Shown: one piece after another, positions 26,549 through 35,195 of the stretch
Position numbering within the stretch: position 1 is the stretch's first letter
How the letters are laid out: the number at the start of each line of letters is the position of its first letter
Source: Pedobacter sp. AK013
GTDB taxonomy: Bacteria > Bacteroidota > Bacteroidia > Sphingobacteriales > Sphingobacteriaceae
Assembly (NCBI RefSeq): GCF_014205835.1
Contig: NZ_JACHCQ010000004.1
Span: 62,001 to 126,000, forward strand
Length of the DNA: 64,000 nt
Direction: 5' to 3'
The notes under the pieces: generated by a model
Database searches by the model: none
Told to the model about the DNA's origin: nothing
Seen by the model: the letters and a program-made list of their open reading frames with translations, nothing else
Program-made: the position numbers and the translations under genes

Positions 26549-27133
26549 TTACGTTGCCCAAGATCTTTGGCCGGGTTTTAAAGGTGCGTTGCCGTCATAT
26601 CGGCCTGGAATAAGCACATATTCACGTGCTTTGGTGCAACCAATTTCTGAAGAATAATAACCGAGTAGGGTTAAATCTCTTGCGGTAATAAAAAAGTAGG
26701 CTAAATCTTTGTTCTCTTCCGATTTGCTCTCTTTTTGGGCAAGTGCAATTGTTCTCAAATCGATCATTAGTTTTTTACGGTCGGCAGGTGTTAAGGTAAT
26801 GTAGCTTTTTCCGAAATCTTTCATTGATTTAGCCTGAAGATCTTTAAATCCTTGTGCAAATGAGGCTTGCATTGTAGCAGGATAACAATCTTTCATCATC
26901 ATAGGAATAAACTTTCCTAAGCCTGCAGCTTTGGCTCCAGCAGATGATTTGGTCGTCGGGACAATAATATCAGCGAATTCAGCAAAGATCTTTTCATCTT
27001 CGAGTGAATAAAGTACAAAATTCTTTTCGTTTTCCGGGAGCGTAAAACTTTCAAATAAAACGCCCATTGTACTTGCCGAGATTGCTCCTCCCAGCAAAAA
27101 TGCAACGTTTTTGAGTGCTTCTCTTCTGTGCAT
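26549..27133 (-). CDS. Gluconate 2-dehydrogenase subunit 3 family protein (small subunit)
   Basis: A 194-aa protein with a Tat-type leader (HRREALKNVAFLLGGAIS). The rest matches the small-subunit family of membrane-bound gluconate/sugar dehydrogenases (PF13618): FADIIVPTTKSSAGAKAAGL, MKDCYPATMQASFAQGF and ARDLTLLGYYSSEIGCTKAREYVLIPGRYDGNAPL. In known FAD-dependent sugar dehydrogenases this subunit escorts the catalytic subunit across the membrane as a hitchhiker. It lies 25 bp upstream of the GMC gene on the same strand, which is the usual order. It supplies the leader that the GMC protein lacks. Confidence 0.87.
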   Translation of the reverse strand: MHRREALKNVAFLLGGAISASTMGVLFESFTLPENEKNFVLYSLEDEKIFAEFADIIVPTTKSSAGAKAAGLGKFIPMMMKDCYPATMQASFAQGFKDLQAKSMKDFGKSYITLTPADRKKLMIDLRTIALAQKESKSEENKDLAYFFITARDLTLLGYYSSEIGCTKAREYVLIPGRYDGNAPLKPGQRSWAT

Positions 27134-27387
27134 TGTCTTTATGATTTTATATATTGGTTACATATGTGTTGAATTAGTAATATTAGAAAAAATATAGCGG
27201 AAAGAATAAATTTTTTAAGTTAAATTATTAGTATGCAATGTGATTGTTACCGAGTAGAATTATTCTAAATAGACGGTATTTTACCGCTCTATTGTGGTTT
27301 AAAGCATGTTTTTACGTGGATTTTACTTGGTGTAAAAAGTACATTTAGTATAGGTGAACATATTATTTACCAATAAATTTAAAAACA

Positions 27388-27411
27388 CCGATTTTTTTAA
27401 GAGAAAATCGG
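27388..27411 (-). terminator. Terminator-like hairpin after the 27.4-kb TIM barrel
   Basis: CCGATTTT and AAAATCGG form an 8-bp stem directly after the stop codon. On the minus strand the stem is followed by TGTTTTTAAA. The stretch from 27134 to 27387 downstream holds no gene and probably contains the promoter of the small-subunit/GMC unit, but no clear -7 box was seen in it. Confidence 0.55.
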
Positions 27412-27412
27412 C

Positions 27413-28318
27413 CTAAAGTAGATTTTTTTTGATGTAATTATAGCTTTCTGTTATACTCTCGTAGGGTGGTTTTTTAATAATGTCTTGCTCTATGAAAATA
27501 TAATCTACTCCGGCGAGTTTCGACGCTGCAAAAATGCTTTTGAAATGGATCCTTCCAGAACCCACTTCTACAAAAACGGCTTTATCTGTTTTGTCCATAT
27601 CCTTAACATGGAACATTTTAAAGCGTCCGGGATTTTTCTTGAACATATCAACCGGATTTAAGCCTGCATTCACTGCCCAAAAAATATCGAGTTCAAAACC
27701 TACCAGGTTGGTATCGGTTTCGTTGAGCAGGATTTCGTAACCCGTAACACCATTTCCCTGATCTTTAAATTCGAAGTTGTGATTGTGGTAGGCCAATTTT
27801 AAACCTGATTTTCGGCAAAGCTCGGCTGCCCGGTTAAATTTTGCGGCCATGTGTTTATAATCATCCAATGTTCCATTGGCTCTGATATCGGTGGGCAAGG
27901 CAGGGATAACGAAATATTTCTGTCCAACAGTGGCCGCAGTTTCAATGTGCGATTTTAGCACTTTATCATCACCTGAGGATAAAAACTCCGTTACATTGTA
28001 ATGGCCGCTGGGAGAGGAGAGACCATTTGCTTTTAACAACGCATTGAAGTCTTTTGCCTCCAAACCCCAAAAGCCTTTTACCTCATATTTGCCCGGATAG
28101 CCATAATAGGTTTCTACCTGATTATAACCAATTTTGGCAACCTGCTCAATGGTGGCTTTTACATCTGCCGTTAATTGTTCGCGTAGGGTAAAAAGACCGA
28201 TTCCGATTTTTGAGACTTTGGCAGATTGGGCTAAAGCTGTTGTAATGATAGATGGACTTAAAAAAGCTGCTGCACCAGCAACGCTTACCTTTTGTAAAAA
28301 TGATCTTCTTGTTGTCAT
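27413..28318 (-). CDS. Sugar phosphate isomerase/epimerase-like TIM barrel, Tat-exported
   Basis: A 301-aa paralogue of the two TIM barrels at 15.7-17.4 kb, with the leader TTRRSFLQKVSVAGAAAFLS (Tat-like). Shared stretches include IGLFTLREQLTADVKATIEQ, YNQVETYYGYPG, FWGLEAKDF, SSPSGHYNVTEFL, AYHNHNFEFKDQGNGVTGYE, DIFWAVNAGLNP and FHVKDMDKTD. The end FIEQDIIKKPPYES replaces FVEHETNY, with an extra variation in the last metal-binding Glu region. It stands alone between two hairpins directly downstream of the TonB receptor, which hints at co-regulation with receptor uptake. Substrate is unknown. Confidence 0.85.
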   Translation of the reverse strand: MTTRRSFLQKVSVAGAAAFLSPSIITTALAQSAKVSKIGIGLFTLREQLTADVKATIEQVAKIGYNQVETYYGYPGKYEVKGFWGLEAKDFNALLKANGLSSPSGHYNVTEFLSSGDDKVLKSHIETAATVGQKYFVIPALPTDIRANGTLDDYKHMAAKFNRAAELCRKSGLKLAYHNHNFEFKDQGNGVTGYEILLNETDTNLVGFELDIFWAVNAGLNPVDMFKKNPGRFKMFHVKDMDKTDKAVFVEVGSGRIHFKSIFAASKLAGVDYIFIEQDIIKKPPYESITESYNYIKKNLL

Positions 28319-28336
28319 GATGTTTTTAGAATTAAA

Positions 28337-28363
28337 AAAACCGGAGCGTAAACTCCGGTTTTA
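28337..28363 (-). terminator. Terminator-like hairpin after the TonB receptor gene
   Basis: AAAACCGGAG and CTCCGGTTTT pair around CGTAAA, five bases after the receptor stop codon. On the minus strand TTTTTTTAATTC follows. It divides the receptor transcript from the TIM-barrel gene, though read-through is likely since the ATG of the latter is only about 20 bp away. Confidence 0.7.
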
Positions 28364-28367
28364 TTTG

Positions 28368-31298
28368 TTAAAATGAATAAGCTAATGATCCCCAGAAGGT
28401 ACGTTGAAGTAAAGTTCTGCCAATCATTAATTGACCAGGGCTTACTGTTGAGAAATCTCTAAACTGATCTCCACGAACATCACCCTCTGTCAACACTTTT
28501 GCATTTAACAAGTTGTCTGCCCAAAATCTTATTGCTATTTTCTTAGTAAAGTTATAACCTGCACCAGCTTTCATTACTACGTAACTTGGTAGTTTATAAC
28601 TTTCGCTAGGTGAAGTGAAACGGCTGCCAACGTAATTGGCTGCTACATACAGGTTGAAGTTTTTGTAGTCGTAATTGGCACCAAGTTCTGTGTTGAGTAC
28701 TGGAACACGTTCGGTTCTATTGCCTGTGAAACTGTAAATACGATTGCCAAATTCGGCCGCAACAGCAGCATTTCCACTTGTGTTTGCTTCGTAATCTGTG
28801 TATTTAGAATCTTGCAATGTTCCTGTCAAACGTAAGCTTAGTGGTTTGGCAATTTTGTAAGAAACCTCATACTCGGCACTCCAGGTACGTGTAGAACCAA
28901 ATGCCACCAGTGCCTGTAAGCCCGATGCAACTGTAGGAACATTGATGGTTAATGATGTGTTTTTAATTGCCGAGTAACTGCCGGAGGCAAATATAGCCAG
29001 GTTATTTTTAGCATATTTAAAACCAACTTCACCTAAATAAACAGGACGTTTTTTAATGTTTGCCGCATTGTAAGCTGACGCGTTGTAATCGCCAATGTTT
29101 GGTGCATTGTAAGCTTTGGTTGCTCTGGCGAAAATACTTGATGTTGCATTTATTTTATAGTTTGCACCTATTGAAGCTGCCCAATTGGTTAAAGTTTCAT
29201 CATAATGCGTGTAACCTAAAATTGTAGGGGTTGCACTGGCGGTTGTATTAACTGTGCCATCAGCCTTTAATGCATAGTATGGCCGGTCGCCTTTAACATT
29301 CTGATTGTCAATCCTTGCTCCAATATCCAAACGCCATTTTTCTGATATTTTAATTTCATCGCCTGCATAAGCAGATAGCGTTCTGGTATCGCCAATGAAA
29401 GTGTTTTTTGTTTGAATGGTGCGTTCTGCCGCTGTTGGTGATTGTAATAAAATGCTTGGATGTTCTTTAAATTCGGTAAATGAACGGAAAGCATAACGTA
29501 AATCATCTCTGTTATATTGGTGAATGCCCAATCCGATGTTAATGCTATGATCTTTTACTTTTTTTCTTAAATCCAGGTAGTTAATGATCTGAACATCACT
29601 GTTAATTTGTCCCTGTGCGTTAGAGGTAATTACATAATCTCCGGCTACAAAAGGCGCTACTGAACCACCGGGGTAGTAATAAGGTGTTGCTGCTGTTCTC
29701 GCTACAATGCCTGCAGGGGCTGTATAAGTAGAATTAGTATGTGTATTTTGGTAGCGGAAATTGTTAACAATCTGCCAACCGTTATCGGTTAAGTAGTTGA
29801 ATTGAAATCCGCCTGAACCCAATTTAGTGTGGATTCCATCTGTTAAACTAAAATTATGGCTCCCGTTGGTAGGATCATTGTAGCTCCAATCGGTTTGAAT
29901 CGGTGTAATTGATTGCGTTGCCATATTATAATCGCGGTAAGTAGTTGGTTTTCCGGTACCATCGTAAGGATAATAACTCGTTAATAAGAACTGGACCTTA
30001 TCATTGAGGTATTTGCCATATACCCTGATAAAGCCTTTGTTGTTCTTAAAATTGAAAGTCATGTTTCCTTTAATCTGCCCACCCTGGTTAGCCGGATTGA
30101 AGCCCTGATCTACCACGCCATTATCAGTACGGTAAAAGCCACCTATATTATACTTAATCTGATCGTTTATTTTGCCACCGGTGTTGCCATCAAAACGGTA
30201 TAAACCTTGCGAAAAACCTGTGGTAAACTTAAATTGACCATACTGTTTATCTGCACCAACATAACTGATGTTGTTTACCACAGCGCCTGGTGTATTGGCT
30301 TGTACAATTGAAGCATTACCACCTCTAATGGCTTCGATGTTCTGGATGGTTAAATCTGTTTTGTAATATTGATCTACAGAGGGGTTGGTGTTGAAACCTG
30401 TTGGCAAAAGCGGTAACCCATCTTCTTGTATGCCTAAGAAAATGTAGCCGCCCTGCTGTGGAAAGCCCCTCACCCAAACGTTACCTGGTCCGTCGCCACC
30501 TGTACTTTCTACTGTTAAGCCCGGTATCGCCTTTAATAAATCGGTGCTGTTTAATGGCGCCCTGTTGGTAATATCTTTATTGCTTACGGAGGTTAAAGCC
30601 ACACTACTTTCTAATTTTTTCTTTGGGTTACCGCCGGTTACCATCACACTTTCCAATTGTAGGTTATCTTCTGATAGGCTGATGCTCAGGTTTTCGTCGG
30701 CATTGCCTGGTGATAGATTTACCTCCTTAGAAATAAAACCTACGTATCTTACCACCAGTATTCGGCTATCAACAGTTAGGCCCTTTAAAGCAAAGGCTCC
30801 ATTTTCGTCGGTTGTGGTTCCTATTGATTTCCCCTTAACAGTAATCGATACACCGGGAATGGCATTGCCTTTACTATCGGTTACTTTTCCGGTAACAATA
30901 CCCTCGAAGGCTTTGAGTAGTTCGAGGTTGTTATTTGCGGGAATAGAATAGAGCAGAATCTGATCCTTAACTATCCTATATCCCACGTCATAACGTTTTA
31001 GCGAATTCTCAAGAAAGTATTTAAGTTTTTGGTTAACCACATTAATAGAAACTTTACGGTTAGAGTTTATTAACTGTGGACTGTAAACAAATTTAACATT
31101 GGCTAAGTGTTCTGTTTTTTCAATAATGGTTTTAATATCAGTTTGATCGGCTTTGATCGAAATGGGTATATTCAAAAAATCCTGTGCACCTACATTATTT
31201 GCAAATGCAGCACAAGTAAAAATTATTATTGCAAGTATTTGGTAAATCGAGACTCTCATTGCATATATCGCCAGCGAAATAAGTTGATTTTTTTTCAT
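28368..31298 (-). CDS. TonB-dependent receptor with STN signalling domain
   Basis: A 976-aa outer-membrane receptor. After a signal peptide comes an STN (secretin/TonB short N-terminal) domain at about 55-115, which in FecA-type receptors contacts FecR. A carboxypeptidase-regulatory-like domain follows at about 130-205 (VTGKVTDSKGNAIPGVSITVKG), then the plug (about 225-335) and a beta-barrel ending in Phe (ending SLAYSF). The adjacent FecR and ECF sigma factor upstream complete a surface-signalling trio. The ligand cannot be read; the sugar-oxidation island downstream suggests a glycoside or sugar, but siderophores are also common ligands of this layout. Confidence 0.85.
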   Translation of the reverse strand: MKKNQLISLAIYAMRVSIYQILAIIIFTCAAFANNVGAQDFLNIPISIKADQTDIKTIIEKTEHLANVKFVYSPQLINSNRKVSINVVNQKLKYFLENSLKRYDVGYRIVKDQILLYSIPANNNLELLKAFEGIVTGKVTDSKGNAIPGVSITVKGKSIGTTTDENGAFALKGLTVDSRILVVRYVGFISKEVNLSPGNADENLSISLSEDNLQLESVMVTGGNPKKKLESSVALTSVSNKDITNRAPLNSTDLLKAIPGLTVESTGGDGPGNVWVRGFPQQGGYIFLGIQEDGLPLLPTGFNTNPSVDQYYKTDLTIQNIEAIRGGNASIVQANTPGAVVNNISYVGADKQYGQFKFTTGFSQGLYRFDGNTGGKINDQIKYNIGGFYRTDNGVVDQGFNPANQGGQIKGNMTFNFKNNKGFIRVYGKYLNDKVQFLLTSYYPYDGTGKPTTYRDYNMATQSITPIQTDWSYNDPTNGSHNFSLTDGIHTKLGSGGFQFNYLTDNGWQIVNNFRYQNTHTNSTYTAPAGIVARTAATPYYYPGGSVAPFVAGDYVITSNAQGQINSDVQIINYLDLRKKVKDHSINIGLGIHQYNRDDLRYAFRSFTEFKEHPSILLQSPTAAERTIQTKNTFIGDTRTLSAYAGDEIKISEKWRLDIGARIDNQNVKGDRPYYALKADGTVNTTASATPTILGYTHYDETLTNWAASIGANYKINATSSIFARATKAYNAPNIGDYNASAYNAANIKKRPVYLGEVGFKYAKNNLAIFASGSYSAIKNTSLTINVPTVASGLQALVAFGSTRTWSAEYEVSYKIAKPLSLRLTGTLQDSKYTDYEANTSGNAAVAAEFGNRIYSFTGNRTERVPVLNTELGANYDYKNFNLYVAANYVGSRFTSPSESYKLPSYVVMKAGAGYNFTKKIAIRFWADNLLNAKVLTEGDVRGDQFRDFSTVSPGQLMIGRTLLQRTFWGSLAYSF

Positions 31299-31492
31299 AA
31301 ATTTGGTTATTGTTCATTAAATGATTGGATTTATTGGACATAGAAATACCATGAATACATTTCTGATGTATTTAACTCGCCGGCAATGCCCCACATTGTC
31401 GGCTTTGTTTTTAGAAAAATATTATGGAAAGCGGAGCCGCGCTTACGAGCTGTTAGTGTTGTGGTTCTTCTTCATCATGTTTATATATTTGG

Positions 31493-32515
31493 TTAGTTTT
31501 TATTGGAAACTATAATACTAGTTCCCTGAATATAATATTTGCTTGATATGGTTCCGCAGATCAGGTCGAGTTGCTCATATAGACCTTTTTTGCTTAAATC
31601 TCCGGTAAAAGTATAGGCCGCAATCTGCTCATTATCCGATTTTATCTCTATCCCATAAGCTTCAGTTAAAGTCTTGAAAATTTCCTTAACGCTTTCTTCT
31701 TTAAAATTGTAGCTCAAACTTGTGGGTATATTATAAGCTTCGGCCAATGGGATGGGTTTGCTTACCAATGTTTTGTTTAATTGGTGATCAGCAAAAATGC
31801 CCTTTTGGTTTGGTGTAAGTAAAATTGGTTTAGCCAATTTCTCTTTAGCGAAAGTAAACAGCGCACTTTTCTGATTTTCGGCTACCTGAACTTTACCCGT
31901 TCTTACCGCAACCTGGGCTGTAAGTTTATCAGTTGACGATTTTACCCAAAAGCTGGTACCCAAAACCCGAACAACCAATTTTTGATTATATACATAAAAC
32001 GGGCGCTTAGGATTTTTGCTTACCGAGAAAAATGCATCTCCTTTTAGGTAAACCATTCTTTTGTTAGTTGCAAAAAACTTAGGGTAAATAATGTTTGCCT
32101 GTGGTTTAAGTGTTACCGTACTTTCATCACTAAGTGTTATAACCAGACTATTGTTGCTCTCGTTTGTTTTGCTGATTAAGCTTAAACCTTCATTTTCATC
32201 AATGAAAGATTGTTCGGCATGGTTGTAACTGGTTAAATATAAACCTGCAATAAAAAATGCAATGATGATAGATGCTGCAATGGCGAATTTTGGCCAAAGC
32301 TTTTTGACTCTTAATGTGTTTGTTGGTTTCTGCTCAATGCTATTGATGTTAAACCAGGTCTTCATCCGCATTTCTTCGAGCGCAGTTGATGATAAATCTT
32401 TAAAATTCTGGTTATTTAAGTTATGGTACCATTTATCTACCCATAGCCTTTCAGCTTCAGTACAATTTCCGTTTTCGTAACGGCTTAGTAAATCGTAAAA
32501 TGATTTCTGGTCCAT
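31493..32515 (-). CDS. FecR-family anti-sigma factor
   Basis: A 340-aa inner-membrane protein. Its N-terminal cytoplasmic part (about 1-85) should hold the sigma factor; one membrane helix follows at about 88-105 (FAIAASIIIAFFIAGLYL). A FecR domain is at about 120-230 (TLKPQANIIYPKFFATNKRMVYLKGDAFFSVSK) and a DUF4974-like domain at the C-terminus (LSYNFKEESVKEIFKTLTEAYGIEI). It relays the receptor signal across the periplasm. It lies between the sigma factor gene upstream and the receptor gene downstream on the same strand, the usual order. Confidence 0.88.
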   Translation of the reverse strand: MDQKSFYDLLSRYENGNCTEAERLWVDKWYHNLNNQNFKDLSSTALEEMRMKTWFNINSIEQKPTNTLRVKKLWPKFAIAASIIIAFFIAGLYLTSYNHAEQSFIDENEGLSLISKTNESNNSLVITLSDESTVTLKPQANIIYPKFFATNKRMVYLKGDAFFSVSKNPKRPFYVYNQKLVVRVLGTSFWVKSSTDKLTAQVAVRTGKVQVAENQKSALFTFAKEKLAKPILLTPNQKGIFADHQLNKTLVSKPIPLAEAYNIPTSLSYNFKEESVKEIFKTLTEAYGIEIKSDNEQIAAYTFTGDLSKKGLYEQLDLICGTISSKYYIQGTSIIVSNKN

Positions 32516-32621
32516 AAAAAAGAATATTTGGTCTTATACTGTACAAGTAACACAACAGGAGCGAACCCCTAAAGCTAGATGCGATAAAAAACGAAATAAA
32601 TTGTAAATTGCTGATATTCAG

Positions 32622-33182
32622 TTATAAAAAGATGTAGAAATTTTTGATATATTCTTTTATCCTTTTAATAGATTGGGTGATATGATACTCTACAGCCTTT
32701 TCGGAGATATTTAGACCAGCAGAAATATCTTTAGTAGATTGGTGTTGGTACCGGCTAAGCCTGAAAACTTCTTGTGTTTTTTCAGGAAGTGAGTTGATAC
32801 CTTCTTCAATGATGGAAGATAGATCATGAAGATCGACCAGATTTGCGGTATCCTGATGGTTTTCTGAATAGGTTAGGGTTTGGTACTCCATGTATTTGTT
32901 TTGCATCACCAAACTCCTAATGTAGTTGATTACACTTAACTTCAAGGCACCGAATAAATAAGCCTGGAGATTATTGATCTGTGCTTCTTGTCGTTTTTCC
33001 CAAAGCGAGATAAAAATATTCTGTACCAGTTCTTCAGCAATTACCTTATCGCCTGTTTTTTTGTAGGCTGCCAATAAAAGTTCGTTACTGTAGGTGAAAT
33101 ATATTTTTTCGTAAGCCTGCTTATCGCCTAATTTTAGGCGTTTAATTAAATCTTCAGATTTTTCAGGCTCAGGGAGAGTCAT
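32622..33182 (-). CDS. ECF RNA polymerase sigma factor (FecI-like)
   Basis: A 186-aa sigma-70 family factor with region 2 (DKQAYEKIYFTYSNELLLAAY and VIAEELVQNIFISLWEKR) and region 4 (SLPEKTQEVFRLSRYQHQSTKDISAGLNISEKAVEYHITQSIKRIKEYI). There is no region 1 or 3, as expected for ECF. Together with fecR and the receptor it should direct transcription of the receptor gene and perhaps of the sugar-oxidation island. Nothing in the sequence identifies its target promoters. Confidence 0.9.
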   Translation of the reverse strand: MTLPEPEKSEDLIKRLKLGDKQAYEKIYFTYSNELLLAAYKKTGDKVIAEELVQNIFISLWEKRQEAQINNLQAYLFGALKLSVINYIRSLVMQNKYMEYQTLTYSENHQDTANLVDLHDLSSIIEEGINSLPEKTQEVFRLSRYQHQSTKDISAGLNISEKAVEYHITQSIKRIKEYIKNFYIFL

Positions 33183-33230
33183 TTGTTATTTGGTTATACG
33201 GTACGCGTGTAGTAAATGTATAAAATTAAT

Positions 33231-33310
33231 GTTGAAGTTTCAGTTGGCAATTTGCAGTTAACCATTAACCAGTTTATTCAATTAACCTATTTTAAACAAT
33301 TCACCACTAT
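33231..33310. repeat. Degenerate GGTTAATTGGTTAAC repeat (second copy)
   Basis: The gap before the dehydrogenase gene carries CAGTTGGCAATTTGCAGTT, AACCATTAACCAGTT and AATTAACCTATTTTAAACA words. Read on the minus strand these align with the repeat at 7195-7288, including G-GYGAATTGTTTAA. The copies sit beside unrelated genes. Confidence 0.6.
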
Positions 33311-33383
33311 TCTATACACTAAGTATAAATATTTTATCGCCTTTTATCTCATTTTTTTACCTTTGCTCAATCTCAAAAAAAAT

Positions 33384-34328
33384 ATGCAAGAAAAAATTGT
33401 TGTTTTAGGCTCTAACGGGCAAATTGGTACCGAGTTGGTAACCATGTTACGTAAAATATATGGTGATGATCATGTTGTTGCATGCGATATACGCAGGCCA
33501 GATTATGATATCAAAAACTCTGCACCGTTTGAATTTGTGAATGTACTTGATAAGGAAATGATCAATGGCATTTTCCATAAATACAGACCAACACAGGTTT
33601 ACCTTTTAGCGGCTTTATTATCGGCTACGGGCGAGCAAAATCCAAAGCTAGCCTGGGATTTGAATATGAATGGCTTATTGAATGTTTTAGATTTAGCTTT
33701 AGAATACAAAACTGCAAAAGTGTATTGGCCAAGTTCTATCGCAGTATTTGGCCCGAATTCGCCAAAAGATAATACTTCACAATATTGTGTAATGGATCCG
33801 AATACCGTTTATGGAATTAGTAAACTGGCAGGTGAGCGTTGGTGCGAATATTATAACCAAAAATACGGATTAGATGTCCGTAGTATCCGGTATCCGGGAT
33901 TAATCAGCTGGAAAGCTGCACCAGGTGGCGGAACAACAGATTATGCCATCCACATTTTCCACGATGCGTTGAAAAAAGGTAGTTACCAGAGTTTCTTAAA
34001 TGCAGAAACAGAATTGCCTATGATGTATATGGATGATGCCATCCGTGGAACAATTGAGCTAATGGATGCCCCTGCAGATCAGATTTCAGTGCGCAGCAGC
34101 TATAATTTTGCCGGGGTAAGCTTTACGCCAGAGGTTTTAGCGGCCGAGATCAGAAAACATATTCCAGATTTTACACTAACTTACAGCGCGAACGATCCTC
34201 GTCAGCAAATTGCAAACAGCTGGCCACGTTCTATTGATGATAACTATGCAGCAAAAGATTGGGGATGGAAACCAGAGTTCGATTTATCGAAACTGACGAC
34301 TGATATGTTAAATAATTTAAAAAAATAA
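33384..34328 (+). CDS. tdh: L-threonine 3-dehydrogenase, SDR type
   Basis: A 314-aa NAD-dependent protein of the extended short-chain dehydrogenase superfamily. The cofactor motif GSNGQIG is at 9-15 and the catalytic Tyr143-xxx-Lys147 is in YGISKLAGERWCEYY. The stretch RYPGLISWKAAPGGGTTDYA is characteristic of the Flavobacterium/Cupriavidus-type threonine dehydrogenase. It oxidises threonine to 2-amino-3-ketobutyrate, the substrate of the kbl product encoded at 55.8 kb. The open frame continues upstream to 33216 into a repeat, so the ATG at 33384 is chosen. Confidence 0.85.
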   Translation: MQEKIVVLGSNGQIGTELVTMLRKIYGDDHVVACDIRRPDYDIKNSAPFEFVNVLDKEMINGIFHKYRPTQVYLLAALLSATGEQNPKLAWDLNMNGLLNVLDLALEYKTAKVYWPSSIAVFGPNSPKDNTSQYCVMDPNTVYGISKLAGERWCEYYNQKYGLDVRSIRYPGLISWKAAPGGGTTDYAIHIFHDALKKGSYQSFLNAETELPMMYMDDAIRGTIELMDAPADQISVRSSYNFAGVSFTPEVLAAEIRKHIPDFTLTYSANDPRQQIANSWPRSIDDNYAAKDWGWKPEFDLSKLTTDMLNNLKK

Positions 34329-34329
34329 T

Positions 34330-34400
34330 GTAAAGGTAGAGGGTTTGAAGGTTGAAGGCTTAAGGTCTCACATCTCAAATCTCATATCTCAATACTCCAA
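34330..34400. repeat. AAGGT and TCTCA word repeats
   Basis: Between the threonine dehydrogenase stop and the YebC start, GTAGAGGGTTTGAAGGTTGAAG is followed by TCTCACATCTCAAATCTCATATCTCA, a near-tandem repeat of about nine bases. No gene is present. Confidence 0.5.
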
Positions 34401-34403
34401 AAA

Positions 34404-35132
34404 ATGGGAAGAGCATTCGAATTTAGAAAAGAGAGAAAATTTAAGCGTTGGGCCAAAATGGCGGTTCAGTTTACGCGTATTGGTAAAGATATCGTAATGG
34501 CGGTTAAGGAATCAGGACCTCATCCTGAAACCAACTCTCGTTTACGTACGGCTATGCAAAATGCGAAAGCCGTAAACATGCCAAAAGATAGGGTGGAGGC
34601 AGCAATTAAACGTGCATCTGATAAATCTTTGGCTAACTATGAAGAAATTGTATACGAAGGTTATGCACCGCACGGCGTAGCCGTTTTAATTGAAACAGCT
34701 ACTGATAATACCAACCGTACCGTAGCAAACGTTCGTAGTTATTTTAATAAAACGAATGGAACTTTAGGAAAAACCGGATCGTTGGATTTTGTTTTTAACC
34801 GCAAATCTATTTTCCGTTTCGTACCTGCAGAAGGTTTAGATCTGGAAGAATTAGAGTTCGAACTAATTGATGCGGGCCTAGAAGAACTTTATGTTGAGGC
34901 TGATGAAGAAGGAAATGATATTGCGGTAGCACAGGGTGCATTCGAAAACTTTGGTTCTTTGCAAAAAGCTTTAGAAGAAAAAGGCATCGAGTTAAAAAGC
35001 TCTAAATTGGAGCGTATTGCTTTATCTCACCACGAGGTTACAGAAGAGCAGGCTGCTGATGTATTAAAATTGATCGATAAGTTGGAGGAAGATGATGATG
35101 TGCAGGCGGTTTACCATAATATGGCTGAGTAA
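34404..35132 (+). CDS. YebC/PmpR family DNA-binding regulatory protein
   Basis: A 242-aa protein of the YebC (TACO1/PmpR) family. The N-terminal MGRAFEFRKERKFKRWAKMAVQFTRIGKDI is the typical start; NSRLRTAMQNAKAVNMPKDRVEAAIKRA follows, and YEGYAPHGVAVLIETATDN is in the central domain. Family members are reported as transcription regulators and as factors easing ribosome stalling at polyproline stretches; which applies here is open. It is cytoplasmic. A strong terminator follows. Confidence 0.93.
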   Translation: MGRAFEFRKERKFKRWAKMAVQFTRIGKDIVMAVKESGPHPETNSRLRTAMQNAKAVNMPKDRVEAAIKRASDKSLANYEEIVYEGYAPHGVAVLIETATDNTNRTVANVRSYFNKTNGTLGKTGSLDFVFNRKSIFRFVPAEGLDLEELEFELIDAGLEELYVEADEEGNDIAVAQGAFENFGSLQKALEEKGIELKSSKLERIALSHHEVTEEQAADVLKLIDKLEEDDDVQAVYHNMAE

Positions 35133-35152
35133 TAGTAAATTGATATTTATAG

Positions 35153-35188
35153 AAAAAGGCTTGGGGATCTTCCTCAAGCCTTTTTTTT
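35153..35188 (+). terminator. Intrinsic terminator after the YebC gene
   Basis: AAAAAGGCTTGGGGA and TCCTCAAGCCTTTTT pair around TCT, ending in a run of eight T residues. It begins 20 bp after the stop codon. Confidence 0.85.
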
Positions 35189-35195
35189 GCACTTC

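Noticed and set aside
31321..31515. A 64-codon plus-strand frame between the receptor and fecR genes.
   Set aside because: It overlaps the 3' end of fecR on the other strand, has no recognisable motif, and contains a palindrome (CCGGCAATG/CATTGTCGG). It is more likely leader or spacer of the receptor transcript.
33216..33383. A longer N-terminus for the threonine dehydrogenase.
   Set aside because: The additional 56 codons translate a degenerate intergenic repeat and precede a perfect Rossmann start at MQEKIVVLGSNGQIG.
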